DNA from: an uncultured Eggerthellaceae bacterium
GTDB lineage: Bacteria; Actinomycetota; Coriobacteriia; Coriobacteriales; Eggerthellaceae
NCBI GenBank assembly: GCA_937892845.1
Contig: CALBGP010000029.1
Coordinates: 124,001-188,000, forward strand
DNA length: 64,000 nucleotides
Reading direction: 5' to 3'
The notes below the pieces were generated by a model. That model had not been told where the DNA came from. It did not search any database and saw nothing but the letters and a program-made list of their open reading frames with translations. The translations under genes were made by a program, and so were the position numbers. Numbering within the stretch: position 1 is the stretch's first letter; every line of letters begins with the position of its first letter. Below are positions 8,815-19,896 of this stretch, piece after piece.

Positions 8815-8995
8815 CAGAGCGGGGTTTTTCTCCCAGAAGGGGCGGCATGCAGCGGGGTCATTACCGCCCCCCCGGCGCAACCGCAGAGCCCCGTCCCGCC
8901 GAGCTCCGACATGCATGATGTTCCCCCTTCGCCGCCACAGAGCGAACGGAACTGGCATCCAGTCCCACCCCGCCTCAGCGTCGGTCGCAAAGCTG

Positions 8996-9823
8996 CTAAT
9001 CGATTGGATCGCCGGCAGCAAGAGGCCCATCGACATCGCGCGCGCCCACAAGCGTGCGCGTTTCGGGATACCAGCGCACTTCCGCCATCGGCTCGTCGAG
9101 CACGGCTTCCACTTCCGGCCAATCCGATGCGTTCACCGTGAGACGCGCATCAACGTGCCCGCTTTCCACCGAAAGGGCGTCGCGATACAGACTGACCTCG
9201 TACGTGGTGGGCGAAAACGACGCATTGCGGCCGCCGGGCCGGTTGATGTCAGCCTCGTAGAACGCAAAGGTCTCCTGCCTCCAACCGCCGCCAAGATCGC
9301 GGGCAACCTCGCTACAGGAATAGGCCCCTCCCACGAAAGAGACAAGCGCAAGGGCGACGCAAAACGCCACAAGCGCAGCGGAGCCGGTATGCTCGTAGCG
9401 AATGGGATTCTTCTTCCGATGCCTCCTGTACAGGAAGGGGACCGCGCCGAAAACGACCATGAGGACGAACGCCGCCGCACCGATTCTATCCGCTGCGGAC
9501 AAAGCGCCCATCACCAGAAAAAACGGAACGACGTAGCAGAGAAAGCCCAGGGCGATGCCAACCAATTCCCTGGCAAGATCCGCCGCTCGGACGTGCTTGC
9601 GATGCATGCGCTGCAGGTAGAGGCAAGGCGTGAAGACGGCCATCGCAATGCCGAACAAAACGAAAGCGACGCCTAAGGAAGCGCGGTTGAATAGACCAGC
9701 CACACCGACGCTTGTGCAAAATCGGCTGTAGACTATGAGACCGAAGGCAACGAAAAGGAAGGCACAGCCAACCATCAGGGCCCCAGCCCACTTGCGGCTC
9801 ACGCCAGCGGCAACGCGCACCAT
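8996..9823 (-). CDS. Membrane protein of unknown function
   Basis: A 275-residue protein I do not recognise. It has about five hydrophobic helices in the first two thirds (for example GALMVGCAFLFVAFGLIVYS and LVGIALGFLCYVVPFFLVMG), a short basic loop RRHRKKNPIRYEH, and a soluble C-terminal third of about 100 residues. The start at 9823 is chosen over two upstream ATGs because GGGGAGGAGG ends six bases before it. It is the last gene of a leftward group (DUF2975, XRE regulator, membrane protein, this gene), with 60 bases to the gene upstream, so it is probably co-transcribed and controlled by the XRE protein. Confidence 0.6.
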   Translation of the reverse strand: MVRVAAGVSRKWAGALMVGCAFLFVAFGLIVYSRFCTSVGVAGLFNRASLGVAFVLFGIAMAVFTPCLYLQRMHRKHVRAADLARELVGIALGFLCYVVPFFLVMGALSAADRIGAAAFVLMVVFGAVPFLYRRHRKKNPIRYEHTGSAALVAFCVALALVSFVGGAYSCSEVARDLGGGWRQETFAFYEADINRPGGRNASFSPTTYEVSLYRDALSVESGHVDARLTVNASDWPEVEAVLDEPMAEVRWYPETRTLVGARDVDGPLAAGDPID

Positions 9824-9883
9824 GCGCAACCTCCTCCCCATGATCAATCGAATTCGATGGCGACAAGAATATCACGGCGCGCA

Positions 9884-10654
9884 TTAATCGGGCGGATACA
9901 TGACCACGGGATTGGCAAGAGTTCCCAATGCCTCAAACGCAGGCACCCGGTCGCACCACTCAAGAACATATGTGCCGTTTCCCATGGGGCTGTAGCCGTC
10001 GTCGGCCCCGTATCGCGCAATCTCAACCCCGAACCCGAAGCCGTCCGAAACGAAATAGACCGTCCCATTCCCGCTCAAAAGAACATTGCGCTCCACCACC
10101 ACAACGCGATCACCCGCAGGACTCGGAGGATCAGCCACGTAAGAGACATTGAGCAGGCATCGGATGCCGGAAACAAAAAATACCACCGCAAGGACACCCA
10201 CCATGAACCCGTTCGCAATCCAACGGATCGCACGCCTTCTCCCGCCCTCCGCGGAACCTCCCTGAGCAGCGCCGCAGGTGCAGGCGAAGGACTGGCAGCG
10301 GTGACGGAACCGAGCGCGAACCACGGTGCCGGCAACGCAGAAGGCAACGGCGGTGCACGCAAGCAAAACCGAAAACACGCTTCCGACAGGGGCAATGGCG
10401 ATGGAACCGACCAAGAACACGGACTCCGCAACCTCCTCGAACGGCGGCGTGCAGAGCGCAAGCGCGAAGACCGCCATGGCCCAGCCTGCAACCGAAAGAC
10501 CATCCGCGCAGCTGCGGACTTTGGGGCCGGGAGCGAAACGGGGCGCGTGCGCGGATTCAGGCACACGCCCGGAACCGGACTCAGAACCAGATGCGGGTAC
10601 CGACCCAGAGCCGGATGCGGGCGACGCGCCGTCTTCAGATGCGGGGGCGCTCAT
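9884..10654 (-). CDS. Membrane protein of unknown function, translationally coupled to an XRE regulator
   Basis: 256 residues, not recognised. Residues 1-45 are a polar Ser/Pro/Gly-rich stretch with SGSGSV- and SESGSG-like repeats. Two or three hydrophobic helices follow (FLVGSIAIAPVGSVFSVLLA and GFMVGVLAVVFFVSG), then a C-terminal soluble domain of about 80 residues (RVVVVERNVLLSGNGTVYFV). The ATG overlaps the stop of the XRE gene by four bases (TCAT at 10651-10654 on the plus strand), indicating coupled translation. A role as target or partner of the XRE/DUF2975 pair is likely from position only. Confidence 0.6.
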   Translation of the reverse strand: MSAPASEDGASPASGSGSVPASGSESGSGRVPESAHAPRFAPGPKVRSCADGLSVAGWAMAVFALALCTPPFEEVAESVFLVGSIAIAPVGSVFSVLLACTAVAFCVAGTVVRARFRHRCQSFACTCGAAQGGSAEGGRRRAIRWIANGFMVGVLAVVFFVSGIRCLLNVSYVADPPSPAGDRVVVVERNVLLSGNGTVYFVSDGFGFGVEIARYGADDGYSPMGNGTYVLEWCDRVPAFEALGTLANPVVMYPPD

Positions 10655-10872
10655 TCGCCGTCTTTTCCATCGGCCACATACTCCAAGATATCCCCCGGTT
10701 GACAGTCGAGAACCTGGCAGATTGCCTCCAACGTCGTGAAGCGCACCGCCTTCGCCTTGCCGGTTTTGAGAATGGAGAGGTTCGTGGGGCTTATATCCAC
10801 CTGCTCGGCAAGCTCCCCAAGCTTCATCTTGCGCTTTGCAAGCATCACATCGAGATTCACCCTGATGGCCAC
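10651..10872 (-). CDS. Small XRE-family (YozG-type) DNA-binding regulator
   Basis: A 73-residue single-domain Cro/C1-type repressor. The helix-turn-helix is LGELAEQVDISPTNLSILKT at about residues 18-37, followed by FTTLEAICQVLDCQPGDILE. Small regulators of this YozG/YdfJ kind usually sit beside a DUF2975 membrane protein (YoaS-like), as here, where the DUF2975 stop lies two bases upstream. The usual interpretation is a membrane-linked repressor pair that controls its own operon. It overlaps the next gene by four bases. Confidence 0.85.
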   Translation of the reverse strand: MAIRVNLDVMLAKRKMKLGELAEQVDISPTNLSILKTGKAKAVRFTTLEAICQVLDCQPGDILEYVADGKDGE

Positions 10873-10874
10873 CG

Positions 10875-11375
10875 CTACACCACCATCTTCAGCTCATCGT
10901 CAAGGGCGCAGGCTTCCCTGTTCAGCCTGGAAAGCGCCAGGGCGATGACGAAAAACGCAGCGCTGAGAGCCGCCAGGGATGAGGCGGAAAGCACCGCGTA
11001 CGGCGCAATCTCGAAGCAAGGAAACCATACGGCGCTGTCTACGACCCACACCAGAGCGCTTGCGCAATAGGCAATCGCAGCCCTTCCCAAAAGCAGGGTG
11101 GAAGCCTGCTCGAAGATTCTGCGCGCGCCGATCCGCGTGAACAGACGCCATGTGATAACGCCTGCGGCCACGAGCAGGACAAGCCCCACCGCCGAAGCGA
11201 CCGTCGAGCAAACCAGAGCGGCATCGCTTACCGGCGCGCTTGTCAAAACCATCCGCAGCGGCTTCGTGGCGATGAGATACAGCAGAGGACTTGCCATTGC
11301 AGCCAAGCACAGCGCCGCCAGAATGCATACGGCGACCGCACCCTTCAGCGCGCGAGACAGACTCTTGAAATCCAT
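10875..11375 (-). CDS. DUF2975 membrane protein
   Basis: A 166-residue membrane protein with four hydrophobic helices, matching the size and layout of DUF2975 proteins (B. subtilis YoaS type). Recognition rests on the helix pattern, the C-terminal ALSRLNREACALDDELKMVV (family members end with an 'L..E..LTV' type tail) and the XRE gene placed directly downstream. It is first in the leftward operon. The space upstream contains a TATAAT on the minus strand at 11444-11439, a candidate promoter. Confidence 0.75.
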   Translation of the reverse strand: MDFKSLSRALKGAVAVCILAALCLAAMASPLLYLIATKPLRMVLTSAPVSDAALVCSTVASAVGLVLLVAAGVITWRLFTRIGARRIFEQASTLLLGRAAIAYCASALVWVVDSAVWFPCFEIAPYAVLSASSLAALSAAFFVIALALSRLNREACALDDELKMVV

Positions 11376-11438
11376 ACGGCATCCTTTCCCTTGCGTTCAC
11401 ATTCGCAGACTATACCATGATTTCGCCGTTTTTCGATG

Positions 11439-11444
11439 ATTATA
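11439..11444 (-). promoter_or_regulatory. -10 element of the DUF2975-XRE operon
   Basis: TATAAT on the minus strand, about 65 bases before the DUF2975 start, in an AT-rich patch with the near-palindrome TTTATCATAAA at 11450-11460 that could be an operator. No convincing -35 is seen. Confidence 0.4.
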
Positions 11445-11644
11445 TATCGTTTATCATAAAAAGTTGCCGTCTCAGAGATTACTGCAATGCGGCCGCGTCG
11501 CCTCCCGCTCTGCGAACATCGATGCGCTACAATGAACCGGCAAACCCCCTGCACACCGAACCGCCTGACATGCAACTGCGCCCGCATGCCAGTCGAAAGC
11601 CCGCCCATTTACCCGGAACGGGCGAAAAGACGGAGGAGTCCTCT

Positions 11645-12475
11645 ATGATAGGAAAATCCCACGCAACAAGCTGCGGAACCATCCGCTACTGGATAAACGC
11701 GAACAGCGCTTCCGGCAATCCTCCCCTGGTGCTTCTGCCTGGATTGACCGCTGACCACAGGCTGTTCGAAAAGCAAATCGAACACTTCGAAGGCACATAT
11801 CCGCTGCTCGTCTGGGACGCCCCCGGCCACGCCTCATCCTGGCCGTTCGATTTGACGTTCACCCTTGCAGACAAAGCGCAATGGCTCCACGAAATCCTGC
11901 TCCGTGAGGGATTCGGCAAGCCCGTCATCATCGGGCAGTCCATGGGCGGATACGTGGCCCAAGCCTTCGCCCAGCTGTTCCCAGGCGAAATGAGCGGCTT
12001 CATCTCAATCGATTCGGCACCCCTTCGACGGGAGTACATGACGGCGCTTGAAATCTGGGCGCTCAAGAAAGTCGAGCCCGTCTACCGCTGGTATCCGTGG
12101 AAGTCTCTGCTGAAAACCGGGGCGAACGGCGTCGCCACATCCGAATACGGCAGAAATCTGATGCGCGACATGATGATGACCTACGATGGCGACCAGCAGC
12201 GTTACGCCCGGCTCACGGGACATGGGTACAAAATGCTGGCCGAAGCCGTCGAGGCCGACCTACCCTACGCCGTCACCTGTCCCGCGCTTCTCATCTGCGG
12301 CGAAAAGGATCGCGCCGGCTCATGCATCCGATACAGCCGCGAATGGCACAAGCGAACCGGATTTCCCCTCGAATGGATTCCCGGCGCGGGTCACAACTCC
12401 AACACGGATGAGCCCGACATGATAAACCAGCTCATCGAAGAATTCGTCGCGCGCCTGAAAGCGACACAGCAATAG
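11645..12475 (+). CDS. Alpha/beta-fold hydrolase
   Basis: 276 residues with the alpha/beta hydrolase plan. The oxyanion segment is LLPGLTADHRLF near residue 30 and the nucleophile elbow is GQSMGGY with Ser99. The acid is probably the Asp in CGEKDRAG near 220, and the catalytic His is in GAGHNSNTDEP near 251. It has no signal peptide, so it is cytoplasmic. The start at 11645 follows GGAGGAGTCCTCT, and codons before it are not protein-like. A candidate -10 (TACAAT) lies at 11528-11533. It is divergent from the DUF2975 operon and convergent with ligA. The substrate is unknown. Confidence 0.85.
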   Translation: MIGKSHATSCGTIRYWINANSASGNPPLVLLPGLTADHRLFEKQIEHFEGTYPLLVWDAPGHASSWPFDLTFTLADKAQWLHEILLREGFGKPVIIGQSMGGYVAQAFAQLFPGEMSGFISIDSAPLRREYMTALEIWALKKVEPVYRWYPWKSLLKTGANGVATSEYGRNLMRDMMMTYDGDQQRYARLTGHGYKMLAEAVEADLPYAVTCPALLICGEKDRAGSCIRYSREWHKRTGFPLEWIPGAGHNSNTDEPDMINQLIEEFVARLKATQQ

Positions 12476-12530
12476 GCCGACGGCGATTCGGCAGACCGGC
12501 CGACCGACCGACGGCGATTCGGCTCCCGCT

Positions 12531-14699
12531 CTACGCCAAACCCGCCGCCTCAAGCGAACCGGCATCCAGAAGCGCAAGAAGATCCGCCTCGGAAAGCACC
12601 GGAACACCCAGCGCCATGGCCTTGTCGTATTTGCTGCCGGCCGCTTCGCCCGCAATCACGTACGACGTCTTCTTCGACACACTGCCGGACACCTTGGCGC
12701 CCATGGCCTTCAGCCGCGCGCCCGCCTCATCGCGGGTCATCCCGCTTTCAACAAGCGATCCGGTCAGCACGAATGTGAGCCCCGCAAGCGTCTGCTCAAG
12801 CTGCTCGGCGGGCTCGGCTGCAGCCATTGCCACACCGTGCATCTCCAGGCGATGGATGACCTCCAGGTTGTCGGCGTTGTCCAAAAATGCACGGATGCTC
12901 TTCGCAATCACGCCGCCGATTCCGTCAACCCCCGCAAGCTCCTTCTCAGTGGCCGAGCGCAGCGCGTCCATGCTGGGAAACGCCGCCGCCAACTGCTCGC
13001 CCGTGGTCTTGCCCACGTGACGGATGCCCAAGCCGAACAGAACGCGCGCAAACCCGCGGGTCTTGGAGTCCTCGATAGACGCGATGACCTTCGCCGCGAT
13101 GGCCGACCCCAGATGGATGGGCTCGCCGTCCTTGTTCACGCGCCCCATATCCAACGTGGCCAGATCGTATTCGGTCAGGTTGTAGTAGTCCGCCACATCC
13201 GTCACGCGCTGGCTTTCCACCAGACGCGCCACGATCTCCTCACCCATGCCGTCGATATCCATGGCGCCGCGGCTGGCCCAATGCAGCAGACGCTCCTGTG
13301 CCTGGGCCGGGCAATCGATGGCCACGCAGCGAAACGCCGCTTCACCCTCTTCACGCACAAGCGGGCTGCCGCAGCTGGGGCAGACCTCGGGCATCTGCCA
13401 CGGCGCGGCATCGGCAGGACGAAGGGTCGCAACCGCGCGCAGCACCTCAGGGATCACGTCGCCGGCCTTGCGCACGATGACGGTATCGCCCACGCGCACA
13501 TCCTTGCGGTGCACCTCATCGAGGTTGTGAAGCGTCGCACGCGCAACGGTGGAACCCGCAACGCGCACCGGCTCAAGTTCCGCAACGGGCGTGATGGCGC
13601 CCGTGCGCCCCACCTGCACCGTGATGTCACGCAGAAGCGTGGTCTTCTCCTCGGGCGGGAACTTGTAGGCAATGGCCCAACGCGGAGCCTTCGCCGTAAA
13701 GCCCAATTCGCGCTGCAGGGCGAAGGAATTCACCTTCACCACCACGCCGTCGATGTCATACGGCAGGCTGGAGCGCTTGTCCGCCACGCTTTCGCAGAAC
13801 GCGCGCACCTCAGACGGTGTGGCGCACAGCTTCACATCGGGGTTCACGTGGAAGCCGCAATCGCGCAGCCATTGCAGAAGCTCCCACTGACCCTGCGCCG
13901 CAATCCCCGCGTCATCGGCGATGGCGTAGATGAACGTGGACAGATCGCGCCCTTTCGTGACCAGGGGGTCTTTCTGGCGAAGCGATCCCGCAGCGGCGTT
14001 GCGGGGGTTGGCGAAGGGAGCGCGGTTGTTTGCGGCGGCAGCGGCATTGAGCGCGTCGAAGCTCTTCTTGGGCATGTAAACCTCGCCGCGAACCTCCACG
14101 GATCCATCCGCATCCGCAAGACCGGCAACGCCCGCATCGCGCAGGCGCAGCGGCACGTCGCGCACGGTGCGCATGTTCACGGTCACGTCTTCGCCGGTGG
14201 TCCCGTCGCCGCGGGTTGCAGCACGGGCCAGCACGCCCGCCTCATAGGTCAGGGCAATCGATGACCCGTCTATCTTGAGCTCGGCCACGAATTCGGCATC
14301 ATGGCCCAAAGCCTCCAACGTGCGCTGCATCCAGGCATCCAGCTCTTCGAGATCCATAGCGTTGTCCAGCGAATACATGCGCTGCGCATGCTTGACGGCG
14401 GCGAACTGCTCACCCACGTAACCGCCCACGCGCTGAGTGGGGCTGGTGGCCACGATCAGTTCAGGATGCGCGCGTTCCAGCGTCTGCAGCTCGCGCATCA
14501 GCGAGTCGAAGGCCGCGTCGGAGATTTCGGGTGCATCTTGCACGTAGTACAGATGGGTGTGGTAGTCGATCTCGCGGCGCAAGGCCTCGATGCGTTCACG
14601 ATCGCGCTCATAGGCGGCAGCAGCCTGGGCGGCCTGGGCGTCTACATTCCCATCCCCATCGATGGCGAAGGCAAGCTGTTCGGATGCGTTGTTCATCAT
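12531..14699 (-). CDS. ligA: NAD-dependent DNA ligase
   Basis: 722 residues. Domains in order are the Ia/NMN-binding region (YHTHLYYVQDAPEISDAAFD), the adenylation domain with the nucleophile lysine in ELKIDG (K142), an OB fold, a four-cysteine zinc finger (CPSCGSP to CVAIDCPAQ), helix-hairpin-helix repeats (GIRHVGKTTGEQLAAAFPS), and a C-terminal BRCT domain (LTFVLTGSL, then GAKVSGSVSKKTSYVIAG). It joins nicks during replication and repair. It is slightly longer than the E. coli enzyme owing to an Ala/Asp-rich N-terminal extension of about 30 residues. AGGAGGG lies about a dozen bases before the ATG. It is convergent with the hydrolase gene. Confidence 0.97.
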   Translation of the reverse strand: MMNNASEQLAFAIDGDGNVDAQAAQAAAAYERDRERIEALRREIDYHTHLYYVQDAPEISDAAFDSLMRELQTLERAHPELIVATSPTQRVGGYVGEQFAAVKHAQRMYSLDNAMDLEELDAWMQRTLEALGHDAEFVAELKIDGSSIALTYEAGVLARAATRGDGTTGEDVTVNMRTVRDVPLRLRDAGVAGLADADGSVEVRGEVYMPKKSFDALNAAAAANNRAPFANPRNAAAGSLRQKDPLVTKGRDLSTFIYAIADDAGIAAQGQWELLQWLRDCGFHVNPDVKLCATPSEVRAFCESVADKRSSLPYDIDGVVVKVNSFALQRELGFTAKAPRWAIAYKFPPEEKTTLLRDITVQVGRTGAITPVAELEPVRVAGSTVARATLHNLDEVHRKDVRVGDTVIVRKAGDVIPEVLRAVATLRPADAAPWQMPEVCPSCGSPLVREEGEAAFRCVAIDCPAQAQERLLHWASRGAMDIDGMGEEIVARLVESQRVTDVADYYNLTEYDLATLDMGRVNKDGEPIHLGSAIAAKVIASIEDSKTRGFARVLFGLGIRHVGKTTGEQLAAAFPSMDALRSATEKELAGVDGIGGVIAKSIRAFLDNADNLEVIHRLEMHGVAMAAAEPAEQLEQTLAGLTFVLTGSLVESGMTRDEAGARLKAMGAKVSGSVSKKTSYVIAGEAAGSKYDKAMALGVPVLSEADLLALLDAGSLEAAGLA

Positions 14700-14887
14700 G
14701 GGAAAGAAGTCCCTCCTTTTAGCTTCGAAGATGCCGGCGCTGCAAACGTCAGGGCAAACGTCGGGATTCCGTGAATATCGGGTTTACCATATTCCCTCCA
14801 CAATCCTGCGTGACAATGAGCAGTCCTTTCGAGAAAACCAATCGTATACATCGCATCGGCACCGAACGTACAGGAGAAAACGTTCAC

Positions 14888-16270
14888 ATGAGGAAAAAAG
14901 GCGACACACTGGATATGCTCAACGGCCCGCTTCTGGGCAAGATCCTCATCTTCGCGCTCCCCCTTGCCCTCACCAGCTTGCTGCAGCAGCTGTTCAACTC
15001 CGCCGATGCGGCCGTGGTCGGACAGTTCGTCAGCCGCGAAGCGCTGGCTGCCGTCGGCGCAACCACACCCGTCATCAACATGTTCGTCACGCTGTTCGTA
15101 GGCCTGTCGGTGGGCTCCAACGTAGTCGCGGCAATTCATCTGGCCTGGAACGACAAGGCGAAGGTGCAAGACACCGTGCACACCTCCATGGTGCTGGCCA
15201 TCGCAAGCGGCCTGGGTCTTGCGGTGATCGGCATCGTGGCATCGAAAGAGATTCTGGTCCTGATTTCAACTCCTGCCGAAGTACTTGACTCCGCAGCCGA
15301 TTACCTGCGCATCTACTTTCTGGGCATGCCCTTCGCCATGGTCTACAACTTCGGAGCGGCGTTGCTGCGCAGCCAGGGAGACACCCGCAGGCCCCTGTAC
15401 GCGCTCATCATATCCTGCGCCGCCAACCTGGCGCTTGACATCGCCTTCGTCCACATGGGATGGGGCATCGCAGGCGTAGCAGCGGCAACCGCCATCGCCA
15501 ACGCCATCAACGCCGTCCTTGTGATCTGGTGGCTTTCACGCGAACGCGGGCCCTTGCAGCTGCATCTGCACCAGCTGCGCGTACGCAAGACCCCCTTGCT
15601 GCACATCCTGAAGGTGGGCGTGCCGGCAGGCATCCAGGGCATGGTGTTCTCCCTGTCCAACGTGGTTATCCAGGCTTCGGTCAACGGATTCGGCCCCGAC
15701 GCCATGGCCGGCTCCGCGGCAGAGCTCAACTACGAGTGCTACTCGTTCTTCATCATCTCCGCCTTCGCGCAGACCGCCATCACGTTCATCAGCCAAAACT
15801 ACGCACGCGGATACTACAAGCGCTGCAAGCGCATCTTCTGGATGTGCATGGGCTGCGCAATCGGATTCACCGTGATCACCTGCGCGATCTTCGCCTTCAA
15901 CGGACGGTTCTTCATGGGCGTCTTCACCACCGATGAAGCCGCCATCGAATACGCGCTGGTGCGCTTGTACCGCGTGGGCATGTTGGAGTTCTTCTGCGCA
16001 ACCTACGAAGTCACCGCTGGCGCCCTGCGCGGCATGGGACGTTCCACTCTGCCCGCCATCATCACCATCATCGGCTCGGTTGTGCTGCGCGTCGTGTGGG
16101 TCTACACCGTGTTCGCCGCATTCCCCACGTTCGAGATGCTCATGGATGTCTATCTGGTTACCTGGGTCATCACAGGCGGCGCCATGCTGACTGCCTACGC
16201 CCTCATTGCACGAAAAGCGCTTCGGGGCGAAGCTGCCGCCGAACGGCCCTCGGCGAAGGCGGCCGCATAG
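14888..16270 (+). CDS. MATE-family multidrug/metabolite efflux transporter
   Basis: 460 residues with twelve hydrophobic helices in two halves. Family features are LPLALTSLLQQLFNSADAAV near residue 25, VGATTPVINMF, and LGMPFAMVYNFGAALLRSQG with the 'LR..GDTR.P' segment after helix 5. MATE proteins export cationic compounds using sodium or proton gradients. The start at 14888 follows CAGGAG, and in-frame codons upstream (from 14771) do not resemble the family. It is divergent from ligA, with 188 bases between them. Confidence 0.92.
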   Translation: MRKKGDTLDMLNGPLLGKILIFALPLALTSLLQQLFNSADAAVVGQFVSREALAAVGATTPVINMFVTLFVGLSVGSNVVAAIHLAWNDKAKVQDTVHTSMVLAIASGLGLAVIGIVASKEILVLISTPAEVLDSAADYLRIYFLGMPFAMVYNFGAALLRSQGDTRRPLYALIISCAANLALDIAFVHMGWGIAGVAAATAIANAINAVLVIWWLSRERGPLQLHLHQLRVRKTPLLHILKVGVPAGIQGMVFSLSNVVIQASVNGFGPDAMAGSAAELNYECYSFFIISAFAQTAITFISQNYARGYYKRCKRIFWMCMGCAIGFTVITCAIFAFNGRFFMGVFTTDEAAIEYALVRLYRVGMLEFFCATYEVTAGALRGMGRSTLPAIITIIGSVVLRVVWVYTVFAAFPTFEMLMDVYLVTWVITGGAMLTAYALIARKALRGEAAAERPSAKAAA

Positions 16271-16351
16271 CCGGCACGCGCGAAACGCCGCAGCCATAAG
16301 CCGCACTGTCAGATTGCAAAGGTTCTGGGCGAAGGGTCCGAACCTGCGCGG

Positions 16352-17305
16352 TCAGGCACCGCGTTTCGCCACGATGCCGAAAGCTCGGGGCAGGCGGTCC
16401 AGCACATCTTCGGCGCACACGCAGCGCTCCCCCAGCTTGCGTGCAGCGCTGTTGCCGGCAAGCGCGTGCACCACAGTGCCCGCGCATGCAGCGTCAAGCG
16501 CCTTGCACCCCTGGGACATGAGCGATCCGATCACACCCGCCAGCACATCGCCCGTGCCAGCCTTGGCAAGCGCCGGCGTCCCCTCGCGCAGGACGAACAC
16601 CTCATCGAAGAGCATGACGGGGTCGGCAATGCAGGTGACGGGGCCCTTGAGCACGCAAACCGACGCGTAGGCCCGCGCAAGCTCCAGACAGAGGCGGGCC
16701 TGCTCGGATTCCGAATCGGCATCGATTTCGGCGTCGGACCCAATGGAATCCGAGTCCGGATCAAGCCCTGCGAAAGCCGCAAGGCGCGCGGCCTCTCCGG
16801 CATGGGGCGTTATCACGGTTTCGAACCCACGGTCGGCACGCTGCGCAAGCACTTCGGAGGCCCGCGAGCACATCAGAGCGGAAAGACCTCCGCCGTCGAT
16901 CACCGCAGGCGCGCACGTGGCGTTGAGCGCGTCGAGCATGAAATTCGCCTCGCAGACGGCAGGGTCCAGAATGTCCCCTTCTACACGGCACTCCGTGCCG
17001 CACCCCAGCACAACGGCAAGCGGCCGACCCTCCAGGCTGACATGGCGATCCTGCAAAAACTCACCCGGAGACGCCACCACGCATGACGGAGCCGTGATGC
17101 GCAGGGCGAAAGCGGCCTCACGGCAGGTGTAGGCGCGCACGTAGCCGGCACCGGCGCGATTCGCAGCGCGCACGGCCAAGACGGCGGCTCCGGGATAGCG
17201 CTCGCTGCCCACCACGAGCTCGCACACGCCGCGCGTGTACTTGTTCGCATCACGCGCCAGATCCGGCAGAAGCGCCGCCGCCTTCTTCGCCGTCATCCTG
17301 CGCAT
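16352..17305 (-). CDS. nnrD: ADP-dependent NAD(P)H-hydrate dehydratase
   Basis: 317 residues of the YjeF C-terminal/carbohydrate-kinase-like fold, repairing hydrated NADH and NADPH. Key segments are GSERYPGAAVLAVRAANRAG, VVLGCG, VITPHAGEAARLA, the conserved AKAGTGDVLAGVIGSLMSQG near the C-terminus, and DAACAGTVVHALAG. The usual fused epimerase (NnrE) domain is absent, so this is the stand-alone dehydratase. A loop near residues 190-210 has an unusual Asp/Ser/Glu-rich insert (DPDSDSIGSDAEIDADSESE). The ATG at 17305 lies seven bases after AGGAGG; the GTG two codons upstream is too close to the ribosome site. The start lies two bases beyond the acpS stop, so the two are co-translated. Confidence 0.9.
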   Translation of the reverse strand: MRRMTAKKAAALLPDLARDANKYTRGVCELVVGSERYPGAAVLAVRAANRAGAGYVRAYTCREAAFALRITAPSCVVASPGEFLQDRHVSLEGRPLAVVLGCGTECRVEGDILDPAVCEANFMLDALNATCAPAVIDGGGLSALMCSRASEVLAQRADRGFETVITPHAGEAARLAAFAGLDPDSDSIGSDAEIDADSESEQARLCLELARAYASVCVLKGPVTCIADPVMLFDEVFVLREGTPALAKAGTGDVLAGVIGSLMSQGCKALDAACAGTVVHALAGNSAARKLGERCVCAEDVLDRLPRAFGIVAKRGA

Positions 17306-17307
17306 GC

Positions 17308-17991
17308 TCACACCTCCTGGGAAAGATTTGGAGCCTCACGGTCAACGGGTTCGGGCGCATCGGACACGGCTGGAGCGCCGGCGAATGCCGACCCGGCGGC
17401 CGCAGCGGCCTTGGCAGCGGTCCCTTCGCCCAGATCATCGAGCATGCCGCGCACCTCCTTGAAGCGCGCACCCAACTCCGCCTTGATGTCGCGGCGGCGC
17501 TCACGCTCAACCTGCGAGGAGCGCGTGATGGCCACGGCGTTGGCAACGGCCACATCATGCGTGTAGGTCAGCGACAGCGGCACGTCGAGCACGCCCAGTT
17601 CTTCGGCCAGCTCAAGGGCCCGGCCGTGCAACGCCACCGACGGCTTGCCCTTCGAATCTCGACGGACCTCTATCATGTTGGGCTTCAGGCCCCCCACGTA
17701 AAGCCCCGTCCCCAGAGCCTTGCTGACCGCCTCTTTGGCTGCGAAGCGGGCCGCGTAATGCGTTGCAGGACTGGCTTTCTTGTTGCAATAGGCCTGCTCA
17801 TCGTCGGTAAAGACCTTGCGTGCGAACGATGGCGTCTTATCCAGGATGCGGCGCATGCGCTCTATCTCGACGATATCCACCCCCAGGCCCACGTTGCCCG
17901 ATGCAAGGGTGCGGCTGCCTGCCACGGATTCATTCCGGGAAATGGAAGAGCCGCCCGACTGGGCGGCTCCATTGATGCTGTGCTGTGCCAT
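17308..17991 (-). CDS. acpS: Holo-[acyl-carrier-protein] synthase with a C-terminal extension
   Basis: AcpS transfers phosphopantetheine to acyl carrier protein. The core (about residues 34-158) shows GLGVDIVEIERMRRIL with the metal-binding Asp, and ARFAAKEAVSKALGTG with the catalytic Glu-Lys region, and ends near SLTYTHDVAVANAVA. At 227 residues it is nearly twice the usual ~125. It has a polar N-terminal lead of about 33 residues and a C-terminal tail of about 65 residues beginning SQVERERRRDIKAELGARFK, predicted helical and then Ala-rich. AGGAGG precedes the ATG. It pairs with nnrD downstream, a common arrangement. Confidence 0.92.
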   Translation of the reverse strand: MAQHSINGAAQSGGSSISRNESVAGSRTLASGNVGLGVDIVEIERMRRILDKTPSFARKVFTDDEQAYCNKKASPATHYAARFAAKEAVSKALGTGLYVGGLKPNMIEVRRDSKGKPSVALHGRALELAEELGVLDVPLSLTYTHDVAVANAVAITRSSQVERERRRDIKAELGARFKEVRGMLDDLGEGTAAKAAAAAGSAFAGAPAVSDAPEPVDREAPNLSQEV

Positions 17992-18060
17992 GGTGCCTCC
18001 TGACGTTCACCTGACAGGATACCACGCACGGCCCGCGCAGACCTCCGCGCGCCGCAGCCC

Positions 18061-19896
<1,836 letters not shown>

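Larger units (their letters stand above)
8320..8853. repeat. Dispersed intergenic element, copy B (long form)
   Basis: Matches copy A (4036-4536) along its length and fills most of the 734-base space upstream of the LuxR gene. It starts with a non-coding match to the last codons of the amidohydrolase. It has five 16-base tandem units (8533-8612) against three in copy A, which accounts for nearly all the length difference. The core motif is at 8641, and a 21-base-arm inverted repeat lies at 8766-8814. Its presence at the 5' end of luxR means it may supply that gene's promoter region. Confidence 0.85.
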
